This document shows positions 8,554-17,527 of a stretch of DNA of 39,520 bases, piece after piece. The position numbers and the translations under genes were made by a program. The notes under the pieces are model-generated. The model was given only the letters and a program-made list of their open reading frames with translations, was not told where the DNA came from and searched no databases. The DNA is taken from NCBI GenBank assembly GCA_964386785.1, contig CAYLUD010000006.1:1-39520 (forward strand). Reading direction: 5' to 3'. How positions within the stretch are numbered: the stretch's first letter is position 1; the number at the start of each line of letters is the position of its first letter. Source of the DNA: SZAS-3 sp964386785. GTDB taxonomy: Bacteria; Chlamydiota; Chlamydiia; Chlamydiales; JAAKFR01.

Positions 8554-9441
8554 TTAGCTCGACATCCTACGGGTCCCTCCGGCCCAACCTAGTTTGGTTC
8601 TTAAGGTGTGAAATGGATCGTAATCCATTAATTTAATCATGGAAATTCTTCGCTCATCACGAATGACTTCAATGGCCTCTCCATAATGAAGAGATCTCGC
8701 AAGAATGCCATCATAACTCACCTCAATGGGTGCATAAGGATTCAGATAACGAATGGTGATCGACTCTTTTGGCATCAGTACAAAAGGTCGGTTGGATACT
8801 GTATGCGGGCAAATCGGAGTAATAATAAAGGCTTCCACTTCTAAAGAAAGGATGGGTCCACCAGCAGCTAAAGAGTATGCTGTAGATCCGCAAGGTGTCG
8901 ATAGAATTAAACCATCAGCAGAAAATGTGTTAAGGTAACGGCCATCTACGTGAATTTCCAAATCAATTAATGAGGGGTTCCTGCCACGATGAATAACCAA
9001 ATCATTAATAGCAAAGCAGGTGGATCCATCGGGAAATCGTCCTTGCATGATGAGTTGCTCTTGAACCCAGTACCTTTTTTCTATAATTTGGATCAAAGAA
9101 GCTTCTAAAGAGGCGACCGGAATATCCGCCATAAATCCCAAATGGCCGAGATTGACCCCAGCAATCGGAGAGCATAAATGGGGATAATGATGGATACAAC
9201 GTAGTAATGTGCCATCTCCTCCTAAAGAGAGTAAGAGATCAGGAGATATAGCAGGAGAATAGGGAGGGAGCAATAGTTGTTTCGCCAGTTCAGGATCAGC
9301 AAATACACGTACCCCATGTTTTGCTAGGATGCGACATACCGATTTGCCTATCGTAATAGCTTCGGTATTCTCAGAATGAGCAAAGAGCACAACTTGCATG
9401 CCAGACAGTGTGACAGGCAGATCTATCTTTGGCAAGACCAT
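8554..9441 (-). CDS. nadK: NAD kinase
   Basis: Phosphorylates NAD to NADP using ATP or polyphosphate. The 295-residue protein carries the diagnostic LSLGGDGTLLR (GGDGT nucleotide site with the catalytic Asp), GVNLGHLGFMAD, AINDLVIHRG (the NDxxIxR type) and SADGLILSTPCGSTAYSLA followed by AGGPIL. It is transcribed leftwards as the first gene after a 326-nt spacer, and converges on the SurA-like gene. No clear ribosome-binding site was identified. Confidence 0.93.
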   Translation of the reverse strand: MVLPKIDLPVTLSGMQVVLFAHSENTEAITIGKSVCRILAKHGVRVFADPELAKQLLLPPYSPAISPDLLLSLGGDGTLLRCIHHYPHLCSPIAGVNLGHLGFMADIPVASLEASLIQIIEKRYWVQEQLIMQGRFPDGSTCFAINDLVIHRGRNPSLIDLEIHVDGRYLNTFSADGLILSTPCGSTAYSLAAGGPILSLEVEAFIITPICPHTVSNRPFVLMPKESITIRYLNPYAPIEVSYDGILARSLHYGEAIEVIRDERRISMIKLMDYDPFHTLRTKLGWAGGTRRMSS

Positions 9442-9487
9442 TAGAAGTAAGGGTAACTCTTATTCAGATGGAGAATGTTACGCACCC

Positions 9488-9700
9488 TTAGCTACGGAGG
9501 CTTGAATTTTGGCTTCCCTCCATATTTTCAAAGGCTGTCTCATCTTCGTGAGATTTTTTCAGGGAATCACATGGTGACTGATATTCTTGATCTGTCATTG
9601 CATCAGAAGTTGATATTTCTTTTGCATGTTGGTCCGTCGTTTGCGTTTTTGGCGAAGCAAAGAAAGATGCACCCCGATACCTAGTTGATCCATTTTTTAA
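9488..9700 (-). other. Spacer between NTT gene and nadK with an open, start-less frame
   Basis: The 326-nt gap 9442-9767 has no recognised gene. On the minus strand a frame is open for about 70 codons (9488-9700). It encodes a hydrophilic, acidic/polar stretch (STSDAMTDQEYQSPCDSLKK) ending in NSSLRS. It lacks a proper start codon; a short ATG-led frame just upstream (AAGATGATTAA) is out of phase by one base. It may be a frameshifted small gene or chance. A plus-strand 69-codon frame (9475-9684) is its mirror and shows no recognisable features. Confidence 0.2.
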
Positions 9701-9767
9701 TCATCTTTCATTGCTTGCCAAGAACAAAAGGTCTCTTTTTCCTAATGCGCACAGGTTGTTGAGTTCG

Positions 9768-11174
9768 TTAACAAATCACATTCTTGTCTCGAATAGCTTT
9801 CTTAAAGGAACGACCTAAATAGAGAGCTACAACAAACCAAAAAGCCAATAACGGAAAACAGAGGACTCCACTGAGGAGTAAGTAATAGGATTTTCCTAAT
9901 AAAGGGCCAAATGTGCTTTGGAGAGGAGAGAGACTCATATTAAACATCGAGCCACCCTGCTTGGATAACCGAGATCCAAAGGTTTCAATCCACGCTTGAG
10001 CCTTAAATTTTGCATCCGGAGTCGTGGGGATATAGAGCTGTTTTAAAGCAGGCCCATTCAATGCATAGTTAATAGCTTTGGAGCCAACCATCAAAATAAA
10101 CAGGAAAGAAAGGGTATTCAAGCTAACAAATCCAATTAACGCACATCCCACGACGATAGGCATGGCAACGAGAGCCGCTCCTACGCCAAGGTATCGAGTC
10201 ACATTGCTAATGCCCAAAAGTAAACACAATAGGGATACAATGTTGACACTAGATCCATAGAGACTCAAATAGTGGCTCAAAGCCACCCCACTATATTGAT
10301 TACTTGCCGCTAGTTTGAAGTTGAAATCAAAGATGGTGACCACAACTTCGTAAATGAAGTTGGCTGCAAAAATACCCAGTAGGTACTTGTGTTTGCACAA
10401 TAATTTTAAACCTTCCAGAAAACCAGGCTCTTGCTGCTCTTCCACACGCTCTTCATTTTTGCCATGAAAAGTAACTAACCATTCTTTTGGTGTCGCGCGC
10501 AAAAAATAATGTACTAAGGGGATGATGAACAAGGTTAGAAGGCCTAGACATAAAATTGACAAGGCATCTGTTTGGCATCCCAGGCGATGAGGTAGGCCAC
10601 CAATCGTGTAAGGAAAAATAATGCCCCCTAATTGGCCGATCGCTACGACGAGGGGGAAGCCTCTCTTAGCATGTGTGGGTTCTGTAGTATCTGCAGCAAA
10701 AGCCCAAAATAACGCGACGACTAAAGACCCAAAACTTTCAACAAATAGATACCAAGAGTACCCAATCACTTGAATGCCCATTTGACTGAACTCTGAGCTA
10801 GCTCCTTCTGAAGAAAAGGAGGACTGTACCTGCATGAAAAGAATGCTAAACCCTAGAATGAGTATCCCATAAAAGGTGGGTAAAATGACCAGCATTTTTT
10901 CTCTAGATGTTTTTTCTAACAACTTAGTATAGAACATGACAAGGGGTAGAAGTGCAATCACAGAAATTGTCTTAGCAAAGGGTAGCTTCAAACTGCCCAC
11001 CAATTGAATAAAGACAGCATCTTTCAGAGGACGAAGCGTCCAATATACCCCAATAATCAGGGCAAAAATCAAACCCATTCTAAGAAATTTCTTGAATTCT
11101 TCTTTTTCAAAATTACCAAAATTGAATTTGCAAATGGTTTGAAATAGATTTAAAAAACAAGTAGAAAGCTTCAT
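9768..11174 (-). CDS. NTT-family nucleotide transporter (ATP/ADP translocase family)
   Basis: A polytopic membrane protein of 468 residues with about eleven to twelve hydrophobic segments. Family patterns are visible: FLRMGLIFALIIGVYWTLRP then LKDAVFIQLVG near the N-terminus, AFAADTTEPTHAKRGFPLV in the middle, and GSKAINYALNGPALKQLYIP then KFKAQAWIETFGSRLSKQGG towards the C-terminus. NTT proteins let obligate intracellular bacteria exchange ADP for host ATP or import other nucleotides. Chlamydiae carry several paralogues with different substrates, so ATP/ADP exchange versus nucleotide import cannot be decided here. It is somewhat shorter than the usual 500 or more residues. The start at 11174 is set by AGGAGG four bases upstream; an upstream TTG at 11192 is less likely. 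Confidence 0.9.
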   Translation of the reverse strand: MKLSTCFLNLFQTICKFNFGNFEKEEFKKFLRMGLIFALIIGVYWTLRPLKDAVFIQLVGSLKLPFAKTISVIALLPLVMFYTKLLEKTSREKMLVILPTFYGILILGFSILFMQVQSSFSSEGASSEFSQMGIQVIGYSWYLFVESFGSLVVALFWAFAADTTEPTHAKRGFPLVVAIGQLGGIIFPYTIGGLPHRLGCQTDALSILCLGLLTLFIIPLVHYFLRATPKEWLVTFHGKNEERVEEQQEPGFLEGLKLLCKHKYLLGIFAANFIYEVVVTIFDFNFKLAASNQYSGVALSHYLSLYGSSVNIVSLLCLLLGISNVTRYLGVGAALVAMPIVVGCALIGFVSLNTLSFLFILMVGSKAINYALNGPALKQLYIPTTPDAKFKAQAWIETFGSRLSKQGGSMFNMSLSPLQSTFGPLLGKSYYLLLSGVLCFPLLAFWFVVALYLGRSFKKAIRDKNVIC

Positions 11175-11380
11175 ATTTCCTCCTAATATCAAGCTAGCAT
11201 AGTTAGTATTTATTTTGATCCATTTCTAGCTTACTAAAAAACAATCTTGATGTTAGATGGTTAATATTCAGCTGAATTGATAATGAAAATATTATCCATG
11301 AATGTCGATAATAGATTGCAGTAAGACTCGCTAGGTACAGATAGGAGCCTGTCGTTGTGCAAACAAAGAACAGGGTCTAT

Positions 11381-13261
11381 TTACTTAGAAGAGATGAAAG
11401 GGCGCGGTGTATCCCAGGAAAATTCTAATAAAATTTTATTTGTAATTTGTTGTGCATCAAGACCTACATGCTGGTAGAGTTCGGGGTGCGAGCCATGATC
11501 AAAAAAACGATCAGGGACCCCAATGCAGCATAGTTGGGTGCTATCGAAACCTTGCTGGTGTAGGAACTGCGAAATAGTTTGCCCCAGACCCCCTTGTAGG
11601 GAATGTTCTTCTACAACCACTAGTTTGGAATGGGACAGGAGAAGATGAGAAATCAGCTCTCCATCCAATGGCTTAACAAAAATTGGGTCTACGATCATCG
11701 CCTCAATTCCTTTATTCAGAAGACTTTCTCTGACTTTTTTAGCCACTGAAACCAGCGTGCCTAATGCAAAAATCACAAGATCCGTTCCAGGGGATACGAT
11801 CTCACCTTTGCCCAGAGGACGAAATTGCGGAGGAGAAGAAGGGCGCTCTGCGATTGTGTTGGGATATCGGATGGCGACAGGTTGTTTCCATTCGAATGCA
11901 GAAAAGAGCAAGTCTACTAACATCTGCCCATCACGAGGTTGGCAGACTGCCATCCTAGGGAAGGCTGTGAGATAACTTAAGTCATAGATGCCATGGTGGG
12001 TGGCTCCATCTGCAGGAGCAAAGCCAGCTCGGTCTAGCGCAAATACAACAGGGATCTCCTGTAAACACACATCATGGAGGATAGAATCTGCTGCTCTTGA
12101 GAGAAAAGTGCAGTAAATAGAGCATACAACAGAAAGGGATCGGTCTTTAGCGAGACCAGCAGCAAAGGTCACGGCATGTCCCTCTGCGATTCCTACATCA
12201 AAAGATTGTTGGGGATGCCGTCGAAAGAATGGATCCAAACAGGAGCCTAAGGACATCGCAGGCGTGACAACTCGTAGTTCAGGATGCGCTGCCCCATACT
12301 CCAGCAAAAAGTCTCCAAAAATCTTCGGAAAGGTCCAATCTGTTGAGGGGATGGGTTGATATTGGCAGTCATCAAAACAGAAGGGACGGACCCCATGAAA
12401 TGCAATAGGATCTGCCTCTGCTTCAGAAAGGCCTCGGCCTTTTTGCGTATGGATATGGGCCAAAATAGGCATGGACTGATCTTGTAAAGATTGAAGGAAT
12501 GGAATCAGTTGATTGAAATCGTGACCATCAATTGGGCCAGAGTAGTGCAAGCCAAAATGTTCAAAAAAAGGGGCTACACTGAACAGCGTTTTACAGGCCT
12601 CCGACCATTTTTTTTTGTTCCGCACCAATGTGTCCCCATAGAGAGGAATGCGTGATAAGTAATGATCGATCTGCCGAGAAAAACGGTAGGAGCTAGGGCG
12701 ACTTAATAGCCGACTCAGAATCGTGGTAATGCCGCCAACATTTTTTGAAATCGACATGGCGTTGTCGTTTAAAATAACAAGAAATCGGTGTAACGAGAGA
12801 GGGATATTATTCAGTGCTTCCAGGGTTAGGCCACACGTTAATGCTGCATCTCCTAAAATCGGAAGAATATGCGATGAAGAGTCTGTAGAACGACTATGAG
12901 CTAGCCCTAAACCCAAAGATAGAGCTGTGCCTGCATGCCCTGCAAAAAATGTATCGTGAGGTGACTCTTTGGGATGTGTAAACCCAGACCATCCCCCTGA
13001 TTTGCGAATTTTGGTAAAAGCTTCTGTATCTCGACCTGTTAACAATTTATGTGTATAACACTGATGCCCCACATCAAAAATCAAACGATCCTGAGGGGAA
13101 GAAAACACATAATGGAGAGCTAGAGTCAGTTCTACGGATCCCAAATTCGATGCCAGATGCCCCCCATTCTTCGAAAGGACAGAAAGAATCCGGGCTCGAA
13201 TATCGCGGGCTACGGCCGGTAAATCTTCAATGGATAGCTTTTTCAGCTCGACCAAATTCAT
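11381..13261 (-). CDS. dxs: 1-deoxy-D-xylulose-5-phosphate synthase
   Basis: First enzyme of the non-mevalonate isoprenoid pathway, condensing pyruvate and glyceraldehyde-3-phosphate with thiamine diphosphate. The 626-residue protein shows GGHLASNLGSVELTLALHYV, VGHQCYTHKLLTGR, GHAGTALSLGLGLA, the thiamine-site stretch LGDAALTCG...ALNN...LNDNAMSIS, the catalytic Glu region DVGIAEGHAVTFAAGLA and ALDRAGFAPADGATHHG. The usual GDGA/GDAS motif reads GDAA. The ATG overlaps the xseB stop (ATGA), indicating translational coupling in an xseA-xseB-dxs operon, the order also found in Chlamydia. Confidence 0.95.
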   Translation of the reverse strand: MNLVELKKLSIEDLPAVARDIRARILSVLSKNGGHLASNLGSVELTLALHYVFSSPQDRLIFDVGHQCYTHKLLTGRDTEAFTKIRKSGGWSGFTHPKESPHDTFFAGHAGTALSLGLGLAHSRSTDSSSHILPILGDAALTCGLTLEALNNIPLSLHRFLVILNDNAMSISKNVGGITTILSRLLSRPSSYRFSRQIDHYLSRIPLYGDTLVRNKKKWSEACKTLFSVAPFFEHFGLHYSGPIDGHDFNQLIPFLQSLQDQSMPILAHIHTQKGRGLSEAEADPIAFHGVRPFCFDDCQYQPIPSTDWTFPKIFGDFLLEYGAAHPELRVVTPAMSLGSCLDPFFRRHPQQSFDVGIAEGHAVTFAAGLAKDRSLSVVCSIYCTFLSRAADSILHDVCLQEIPVVFALDRAGFAPADGATHHGIYDLSYLTAFPRMAVCQPRDGQMLVDLLFSAFEWKQPVAIRYPNTIAERPSSPPQFRPLGKGEIVSPGTDLVIFALGTLVSVAKKVRESLLNKGIEAMIVDPIFVKPLDGELISHLLLSHSKLVVVEEHSLQGGLGQTISQFLHQQGFDSTQLCCIGVPDRFFDHGSHPELYQHVGLDAQQITNKILLEFSWDTPRPFISSK

Positions 13262-13479
13262 AAAGAAGCAGCGGGTTCTTTAGTAATAGACCCATCTCGT
13301 TGTTTGATTAGCCATTCTATCCGTTCCTCGGTTTCTTTTAAACGAGAAGAACAGCTTTGAATAAGGCGATCCGCTTCTTCATAAAGACGCAGGGTCTCTT
13401 CTAGGGGAAGCTTGCCTGTGTTGATCATTTCAATAATCGCTTCCAACCTTTGGAAAGCCTCTTCATACGTGGGTTGCAT
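13258..13479 (-). CDS. xseB: Exodeoxyribonuclease VII small subunit
   Basis: A 73-residue helical protein with the XseB pattern (YEEAFQRLEAIIEMINTGKL, PLEETLRLYEEADRLI, then a coiled helix). It binds several copies per XseA to form ExoVII, which degrades single-stranded DNA. AGGAG lies 6 nt before its ATG. The gene overlaps the end of xseA by 17 nt and the start of dxs by 4 nt. The alanine/serine-rich C-terminal tail adds little. Confidence 0.92.
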   Translation of the reverse strand: MQPTYEEAFQRLEAIIEMINTGKLPLEETLRLYEEADRLIQSCSSRLKETEERIEWLIKQRDGSITKEPAASL

Positions 13480-14713
13480 GATCTACTCCTGGATGGGTAA
13501 ATTGGGGGTGAAGGGTCAAGGATCCGTCAGCTAACGTAGCTTCTACTGGAGAGAGAGCATCCACCTGATGGATCGAGGTAACTAAACGAGAACCTTGTCG
13601 CAGGATTGCATACCCTCGAGTTAATACATGGTTGGGGTTAAGAGCCTGCAAGGAACGGTGGGATGCTCGTAGTTGCTGAATCTTGCGATCGATCTGTATG
13701 GATAGGATATGGTCTAGTCGGCTGGATAACTCGTCTAGCCTCTGCATCGGAAGGTGTACAAGAGCTAGAGGGGAGGCTAGAAGGGGGTGTTTCTGATAGT
13801 TGCTTAGATCGCGATAGCAGCGCGTAAGGTGATGACGCATCCATGTATCAAGATGTAGTTGCATTTTCTGAAGCTGCAGGAGCCAGCTGGCTGTTTCAGG
13901 CGCTACCAATTCAGCTGCAGCGGAAGGGGTGGGCGCCCGTACATCTGCAACAAAATCTGCTAAGGTCACATCTGTTTCATGGCCAATAGCAGAAACAATA
14001 GGAATGCGAGATAAAAAAATTGCTTTAGCTACTACCTCTTCATTAAACGCCCAGAGATCTTCAATACTTCCACCTCCACGAGCCAAAATCAAGACATCTA
14101 TTTCGGGTATCTGATTGCAGGATGCAATAGCCTCCGCGATTTGTTGTGCAGCACCCTCCCCTTGAACAGAAACAGGATAGATAAGAGCATGAAACTGAGG
14201 GTAACGACGCCTCAGGATATGGAGCATATCGCGTAAGACTGCTCCTGTAGGACTTGTGATGATGCCAATAGTTTTTGGGGTTTTTGGTAATGTTTTTTTG
14301 TGAGCCGCATCAAACCAACCTAACTTTTGTAGTTTGGCCTTGAGTTGTTCGAGTTGCAAGAGAAGTTCTCCCAATCCAGAAAAGAGGAGCTCGCGAACTA
14401 AAATTTGATATTTACCTTGAGGAGGGTATAAGGAAAGAGATCCTTGTACTGTGACACTTTCTCCTTCTCGAGGCGTACGCAAACCTGATTGAGAAAAGCG
14501 AAAGAAAATGAGGCTAATTTTACTTGATGAATCTTTTAAATCAAAATAGAGATGACCACTAGAATGTAATTTTGCATTCGATATTTCGCCGCGCACACAA
14601 ATGGAGGTAAATTTTTTTTCAATCGAGTCCTTGATGGCAAGAGTTAGCTGGGTGACACTCTGTGGACTTGACGGCCCCAAGAGGGGTGTGGTATGAACGA
14701 TGTCGTCATGCAC
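13463..14713 (-). CDS. xseA: Exodeoxyribonuclease VII large subunit
   Basis: Catalytic subunit of ExoVII. The N-terminal OB-fold (ICVRGEISNAKLHSSGHLYF then DLKDSSSKI) is followed by the catalytic domain: IGIITSPTGAVLRDMLHILRR, DVLILARGGGSIEDLWAFNE, PIVSAIGHETDVTLADFVAD then RAPTPSAAAE, followed by a coiled-coil region and LTRGYAILRQG. I set the start at GTG 14713 (416 residues): an AAGGA element lies about 10 nt upstream, and the OB-fold begins shortly after. The frame is open to 14812, but that extension is unlike the family. This start overlaps the tpiA start on the opposite strand. Confidence 0.9.
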   Translation of the reverse strand: MHDDIVHTTPLLGPSSPQSVTQLTLAIKDSIEKKFTSICVRGEISNAKLHSSGHLYFDLKDSSSKISLIFFRFSQSGLRTPREGESVTVQGSLSLYPPQGKYQILVRELLFSGLGELLLQLEQLKAKLQKLGWFDAAHKKTLPKTPKTIGIITSPTGAVLRDMLHILRRRYPQFHALIYPVSVQGEGAAQQIAEAIASCNQIPEIDVLILARGGGSIEDLWAFNEEVVAKAIFLSRIPIVSAIGHETDVTLADFVADVRAPTPSAAAELVAPETASWLLQLQKMQLHLDTWMRHHLTRCYRDLSNYQKHPLLASPLALVHLPMQRLDELSSRLDHILSIQIDRKIQQLRASHRSLQALNPNHVLTRGYAILRQGSRLVTSIHQVDALSPVEATLADGSLTLHPQFTHPGVDHATHV

Positions 14714-15460
14714 AAGCAACCGATCCTTATAGGTAATTGGAAGATGCACAAAACGATCCAAGAATCGGTTGCATTTGTCAAGGATCTTATCGCTTCCTCT
14801 CGATGGAATCACATCACCATCGGCATTGCTCCGCCAGCTACGGCCTTGGCCTCTCTACGTCCCTTGATCGATGGTACACACTTGCTCCTGGGAGCTCAAA
14901 ATGCAGCCGCAACACAAGCTGGAGCCTACACAGGAGAACTATCCGCTGTGATGGTAGAAGAGGCGGGTGCTAATTTTTGTTTCATTGGGCATTCTGAACG
15001 ACGACACCTATTCGGAGAGACTAATGAAGTAATCCAGCAAAAACTGCATCGAGTTCTAGAAACCCGTATGACTGCACTGCTCTGCGTCGGAGAGACGTTA
15101 CTGGATCGGCAAGCGGAGCGCACGGAGGAAGTTATTAAGGAGCAGCTGCATAGCGCATTAGCAAATATGCCATCTTCTGGTTGGGATCGGCTATGGATTG
15201 CGTATGAACCCGTTTGGGCTATCGGTACTGGCCATACTGCAAATGCCTCACAAATTATCGAGGCGCACCATATCGTAAGGCGGGAACTCCACACTCTTTC
15301 TGCAGGATGCTCTTCACCCCCCATCTTGTATGGGGGATCGGTACGTCCCGAATCAGCAGGAGAGATGGTGCAATTAGAAGATGTCGATGGTTTATTAGTA
15401 GGGGGGGCTTCGTTAGAACTCCCTTCCTGGGTACAAATTATAGAAAGGACAGTTCGATGA
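14693..15460 (+). CDS. tpiA: Triosephosphate isomerase
   Basis: Interconverts dihydroxyacetone phosphate and glyceraldehyde-3-phosphate. The 255-residue protein has IGNWKMHKT (catalytic Lys), FIGHSERR (catalytic His), AYEPVWAIGTG (catalytic Glu) and the phosphate-binding LYGGSVRPESA and GLLVGGASL. ATG 14693 is chosen because GAGG lies about 8 nt upstream; ATG 14708 (MHKQPILIGNWK) also fits the family. The product supplies the Dxs substrate encoded across the divergent junction. The stop overlaps the secG start (ATGA). Confidence 0.95.
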   Translation: MNDVVMHKQPILIGNWKMHKTIQESVAFVKDLIASSRWNHITIGIAPPATALASLRPLIDGTHLLLGAQNAAATQAGAYTGELSAVMVEEAGANFCFIGHSERRHLFGETNEVIQQKLHRVLETRMTALLCVGETLLDRQAERTEEVIKEQLHSALANMPSSGWDRLWIAYEPVWAIGTGHTANASQIIEAHHIVRRELHTLSAGCSSPPILYGGSVRPESAGEMVQLEDVDGLLVGGASLELPSWVQIIERTVR

Positions 15461-15750
15461 TTATCTCGTTTTATGTGTTTCTCACCTTTTATCTGATTGG
15501 ATGCTTGCTACTTTGTGGCATGATTCTCATCCAAGAAAGCAAAAGTTCCGGTTTGGGTGCTTCTTTTGGAGGAGGAGATGGGGGGGACTCCCTATTTGGG
15601 ACTTCCACGCCAGAGGTGCTAAAGAAGATTACTGCCTATTTTTCGCTGTTTTTTCTTCTTTCTTGCATCATCCTCTCCGCTTGGACCTCAGCCCTAGGAA
15701 GGCAAGCTCAAGAACGACAGCCCACCTATTCAGAAACTCTTGTGAAATAA
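15457..15750 (+). CDS. secG: Preprotein translocase subunit SecG
   Basis: A 97-residue SecG, the small auxiliary subunit of SecYEG. Two membrane segments (residues about 3-22 and 53-75) flank the family motif ILIQESKSSGLGASFGGG, followed by DSLFGTSTPEVLKK, typical of the cytoplasmic loop. The ATG overlaps the tpiA stop by four bases, so translation is probably coupled. The hydrophilic C-terminal tail is unremarkable. Confidence 0.92.
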   Translation: MIISFYVFLTFYLIGCLLLCGMILIQESKSSGLGASFGGGDGGDSLFGTSTPEVLKKITAYFSLFFLLSCIILSAWTSALGRQAQERQPTYSETLVK

Positions 15751-15814
15751 TCCTTTCGCATTTGATACACGGATTGTTATAGTTCTGTAACGTAGGGTAG
15801 CCTAAGGAGGCGGT

Positions 15815-16771
15815 ATGAAGAAAGTATGGGTAGGTGTTGCTGCTTCTTGCATTGCATTAGCTTGTTTTTGTGGCTTTTCTCATCAGAAACCACAGGGAAG
15901 TTCTGTGGGTGAGTTGCAAGAACAATGGCAGTTTCCTTCTGACCATCTGCCTATTGGAATTACGCTGGGAGATTTGCATATCGTTTCATGGAATGTCCTC
16001 GATTCTCGGTATATGAATTGGATTATTGAAAAAAATTCTCAAGGACTCAGCCGTTCCCTCATAGCTGAAGAACACTGCATTCCCGAGGGACAAGCAACGA
16101 CAATACGAGAAGAACATGTCATCGATATCCTATTACAGATGATCTCTCATCCTCAGTATCCAAAATCCATGTTATGTCTTCAGGAATGTAATAACGAATT
16201 TATGGAGGCGCTACACGCTCGTCTTCCTATAGGGTGGACAGCTATTCACCAGTCCGATGTGGCTATTATCTATGCTAAAGACAAGTTAAGTAGTGTCATA
16301 GTAGATATCGTGGATGGGGTTTTTTCCAGTCAACCACGACGCATATTTCTTGATGTTACCTTTTGTGAAGAGGGGATAGAAATACCGTTACGAGTCATAT
16401 GTGCTCATCTCCCTGGAGATCCCACTCAGCCCGCACGTTTTGAATTTGCTCGCTACCTCGCCGCTACATTTTGTGGAGAAGAGGCCATTTTGGTTGCAGG
16501 AGACATGAACTTTAATGAAATCGAAATGCAAGCAGCTATGAATCAGGCTTTTGATGGAAAGTCGCCCTTTACTCTCTATGCGCCTTATTGTACGAATATC
16601 TCTCCAGATACCTTGAATATATCTGGAGATAATCCCGGATGGCATTCCAAATCTATCGATCATTTTTTTATATATGCTCCCCAGTGGCCTGTTACTCCTC
16701 TCTCAGCAGAAGAGGTATGGCCAGGATTGCTTCCTACGGTTGAGTTGCTCAATCCCGACCTTCCAAGCTAA
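15815..16771 (+). CDS. Secreted endonuclease/exonuclease/phosphatase-fold protein
   Basis: A 318-residue protein with an N-terminal signal segment (MKKVWVGVAASCIALACFCG). The Cys after ALA is near a lipobox but the -3 position is not ideal, so lipoprotein status is open. The rest follows the EEP (exonuclease-endonuclease-phosphatase) order: HIVSWNVLDSRY (Asn of strand 1), MLCLQECNNEF (metal-binding Glu), VAIIYAKDKL, RVICAHLPGDP, ILVAGDMNFNE (D-x-N) and HSKSIDHFFIY (D-H pair). All catalytic positions appear kept. Families with this fold include nucleases, inositol phosphatases and sphingomyelinases, and the substrate cannot be told. A strong AAGGAGG lies 8 nt upstream. It opens the accessory block after secG. 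Confidence 0.78.
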   Translation: MKKVWVGVAASCIALACFCGFSHQKPQGSSVGELQEQWQFPSDHLPIGITLGDLHIVSWNVLDSRYMNWIIEKNSQGLSRSLIAEEHCIPEGQATTIREEHVIDILLQMISHPQYPKSMLCLQECNNEFMEALHARLPIGWTAIHQSDVAIIYAKDKLSSVIVDIVDGVFSSQPRRIFLDVTFCEEGIEIPLRVICAHLPGDPTQPARFEFARYLAATFCGEEAILVAGDMNFNEIEMQAAMNQAFDGKSPFTLYAPYCTNISPDTLNISGDNPGWHSKSIDHFFIYAPQWPVTPLSAEEVWPGLLPTVELLNPDLPS

Positions 16772-16784
16772 ACAGAGGAGCTGC

Positions 16785-17495
16785 TCAGTCGGTAACAGAG
16801 AAGGTAACTCCTTGAATTTGTCCAAATGGTTGAATCGTTTGTGAACAACTTTGCCAGATAACGACCCCTTCGGGTCCGGTCAGCAATGTCGCATCATCCA
16901 AGGCTACATGAGGTACAAATACATAATTGGAAATGGCTGGGGTATTCACTGTAGTGGCAGGGGACCACGACGTGCCATCCCAACACATTACATCAATCGA
17001 AGGGATCAAACTCCCATTTTCATACACAAGCCACGTAACGGCTGTAATCCCATGTTGGTTCATGGCAATCTGAGGGGAGGTATTGGTATCCGATCCTGAG
17101 GTCAGGGCGATAGGATCGTCCCAGGTCGAGGTGGTTGCTGTATAGTAGGCTGCCTGGAGTTGGCCTGAAGCAACAAACACAACCCATGAATTCCCAGCAT
17201 GGTCTATTCCTACTACAGGTGATGAGCCGTATCCTAGTGTCGTGGGGTCAAGCCATGTCTGAGTTGTGGGATCATAAATTGAGGCAACGATACTACTTGC
17301 TGTTGCAGCTAGGGTAAATGCAGAGGTCGATAAAATCAGTTCCGTCCATACCGCGACAGCTTGACCTGTGGGATTCATGGCAATCACAGGGTTGAAATTA
17401 CCTGATGAGGTATCTGAGAGCACCACTTGTGGGAGCAAAGTTACAGTCGTGGCATGTAGAGGAAGAATGAGAAACAAGAAAAATAAAGATTTCAT
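16785..17495 (-). CDS. Secreted repeat protein, possibly beta-propeller-like
   Basis: Not recognised as a named family. The 236 residues begin with a signal peptide (MKSLFFLFLILPLHATT). They contain loosely repeated units of about 50 residues in which a hydrophobic strand, a short turn with D/N-x-x-G, and a W/V-rich strand recur: NPVIAMNPTGQAVAVWTE, SPVVGIDHAGNSWVVFVA, SPQIAMNQHGITAVTWLV and PHVALDDATLL. The pattern is like blades of a beta-propeller or sialidase-type repeats; four to five units would be few for a closed propeller. Probably periplasmic or exported. It converges on the EEP gene (13-nt gap) and lies 32 nt downstream of the Inc-like gene on the same strand. No clear ribosome-binding site. 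Confidence 0.6.
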   Translation of the reverse strand: MKSLFFLFLILPLHATTVTLLPQVVLSDTSSGNFNPVIAMNPTGQAVAVWTELILSTSAFTLAATASSIVASIYDPTTQTWLDPTTLGYGSSPVVGIDHAGNSWVVFVASGQLQAAYYTATTSTWDDPIALTSGSDTNTSPQIAMNQHGITAVTWLVYENGSLIPSIDVMCWDGTSWSPATTVNTPAISNYVFVPHVALDDATLLTGPEGVVIWQSCSQTIQPFGQIQGVTFSVTD

Positions 17496-17527
17496 AAATC
17501 AGATTGAAGTGGATCATGTGTTAAAAT

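Noticed and set aside
14714..14812. N-terminal extension of XseA to 14812
   Set aside because: The extension lies wholly within tpiA on the other strand and does not resemble the XseA family, whose OB-fold begins soon after 14713.
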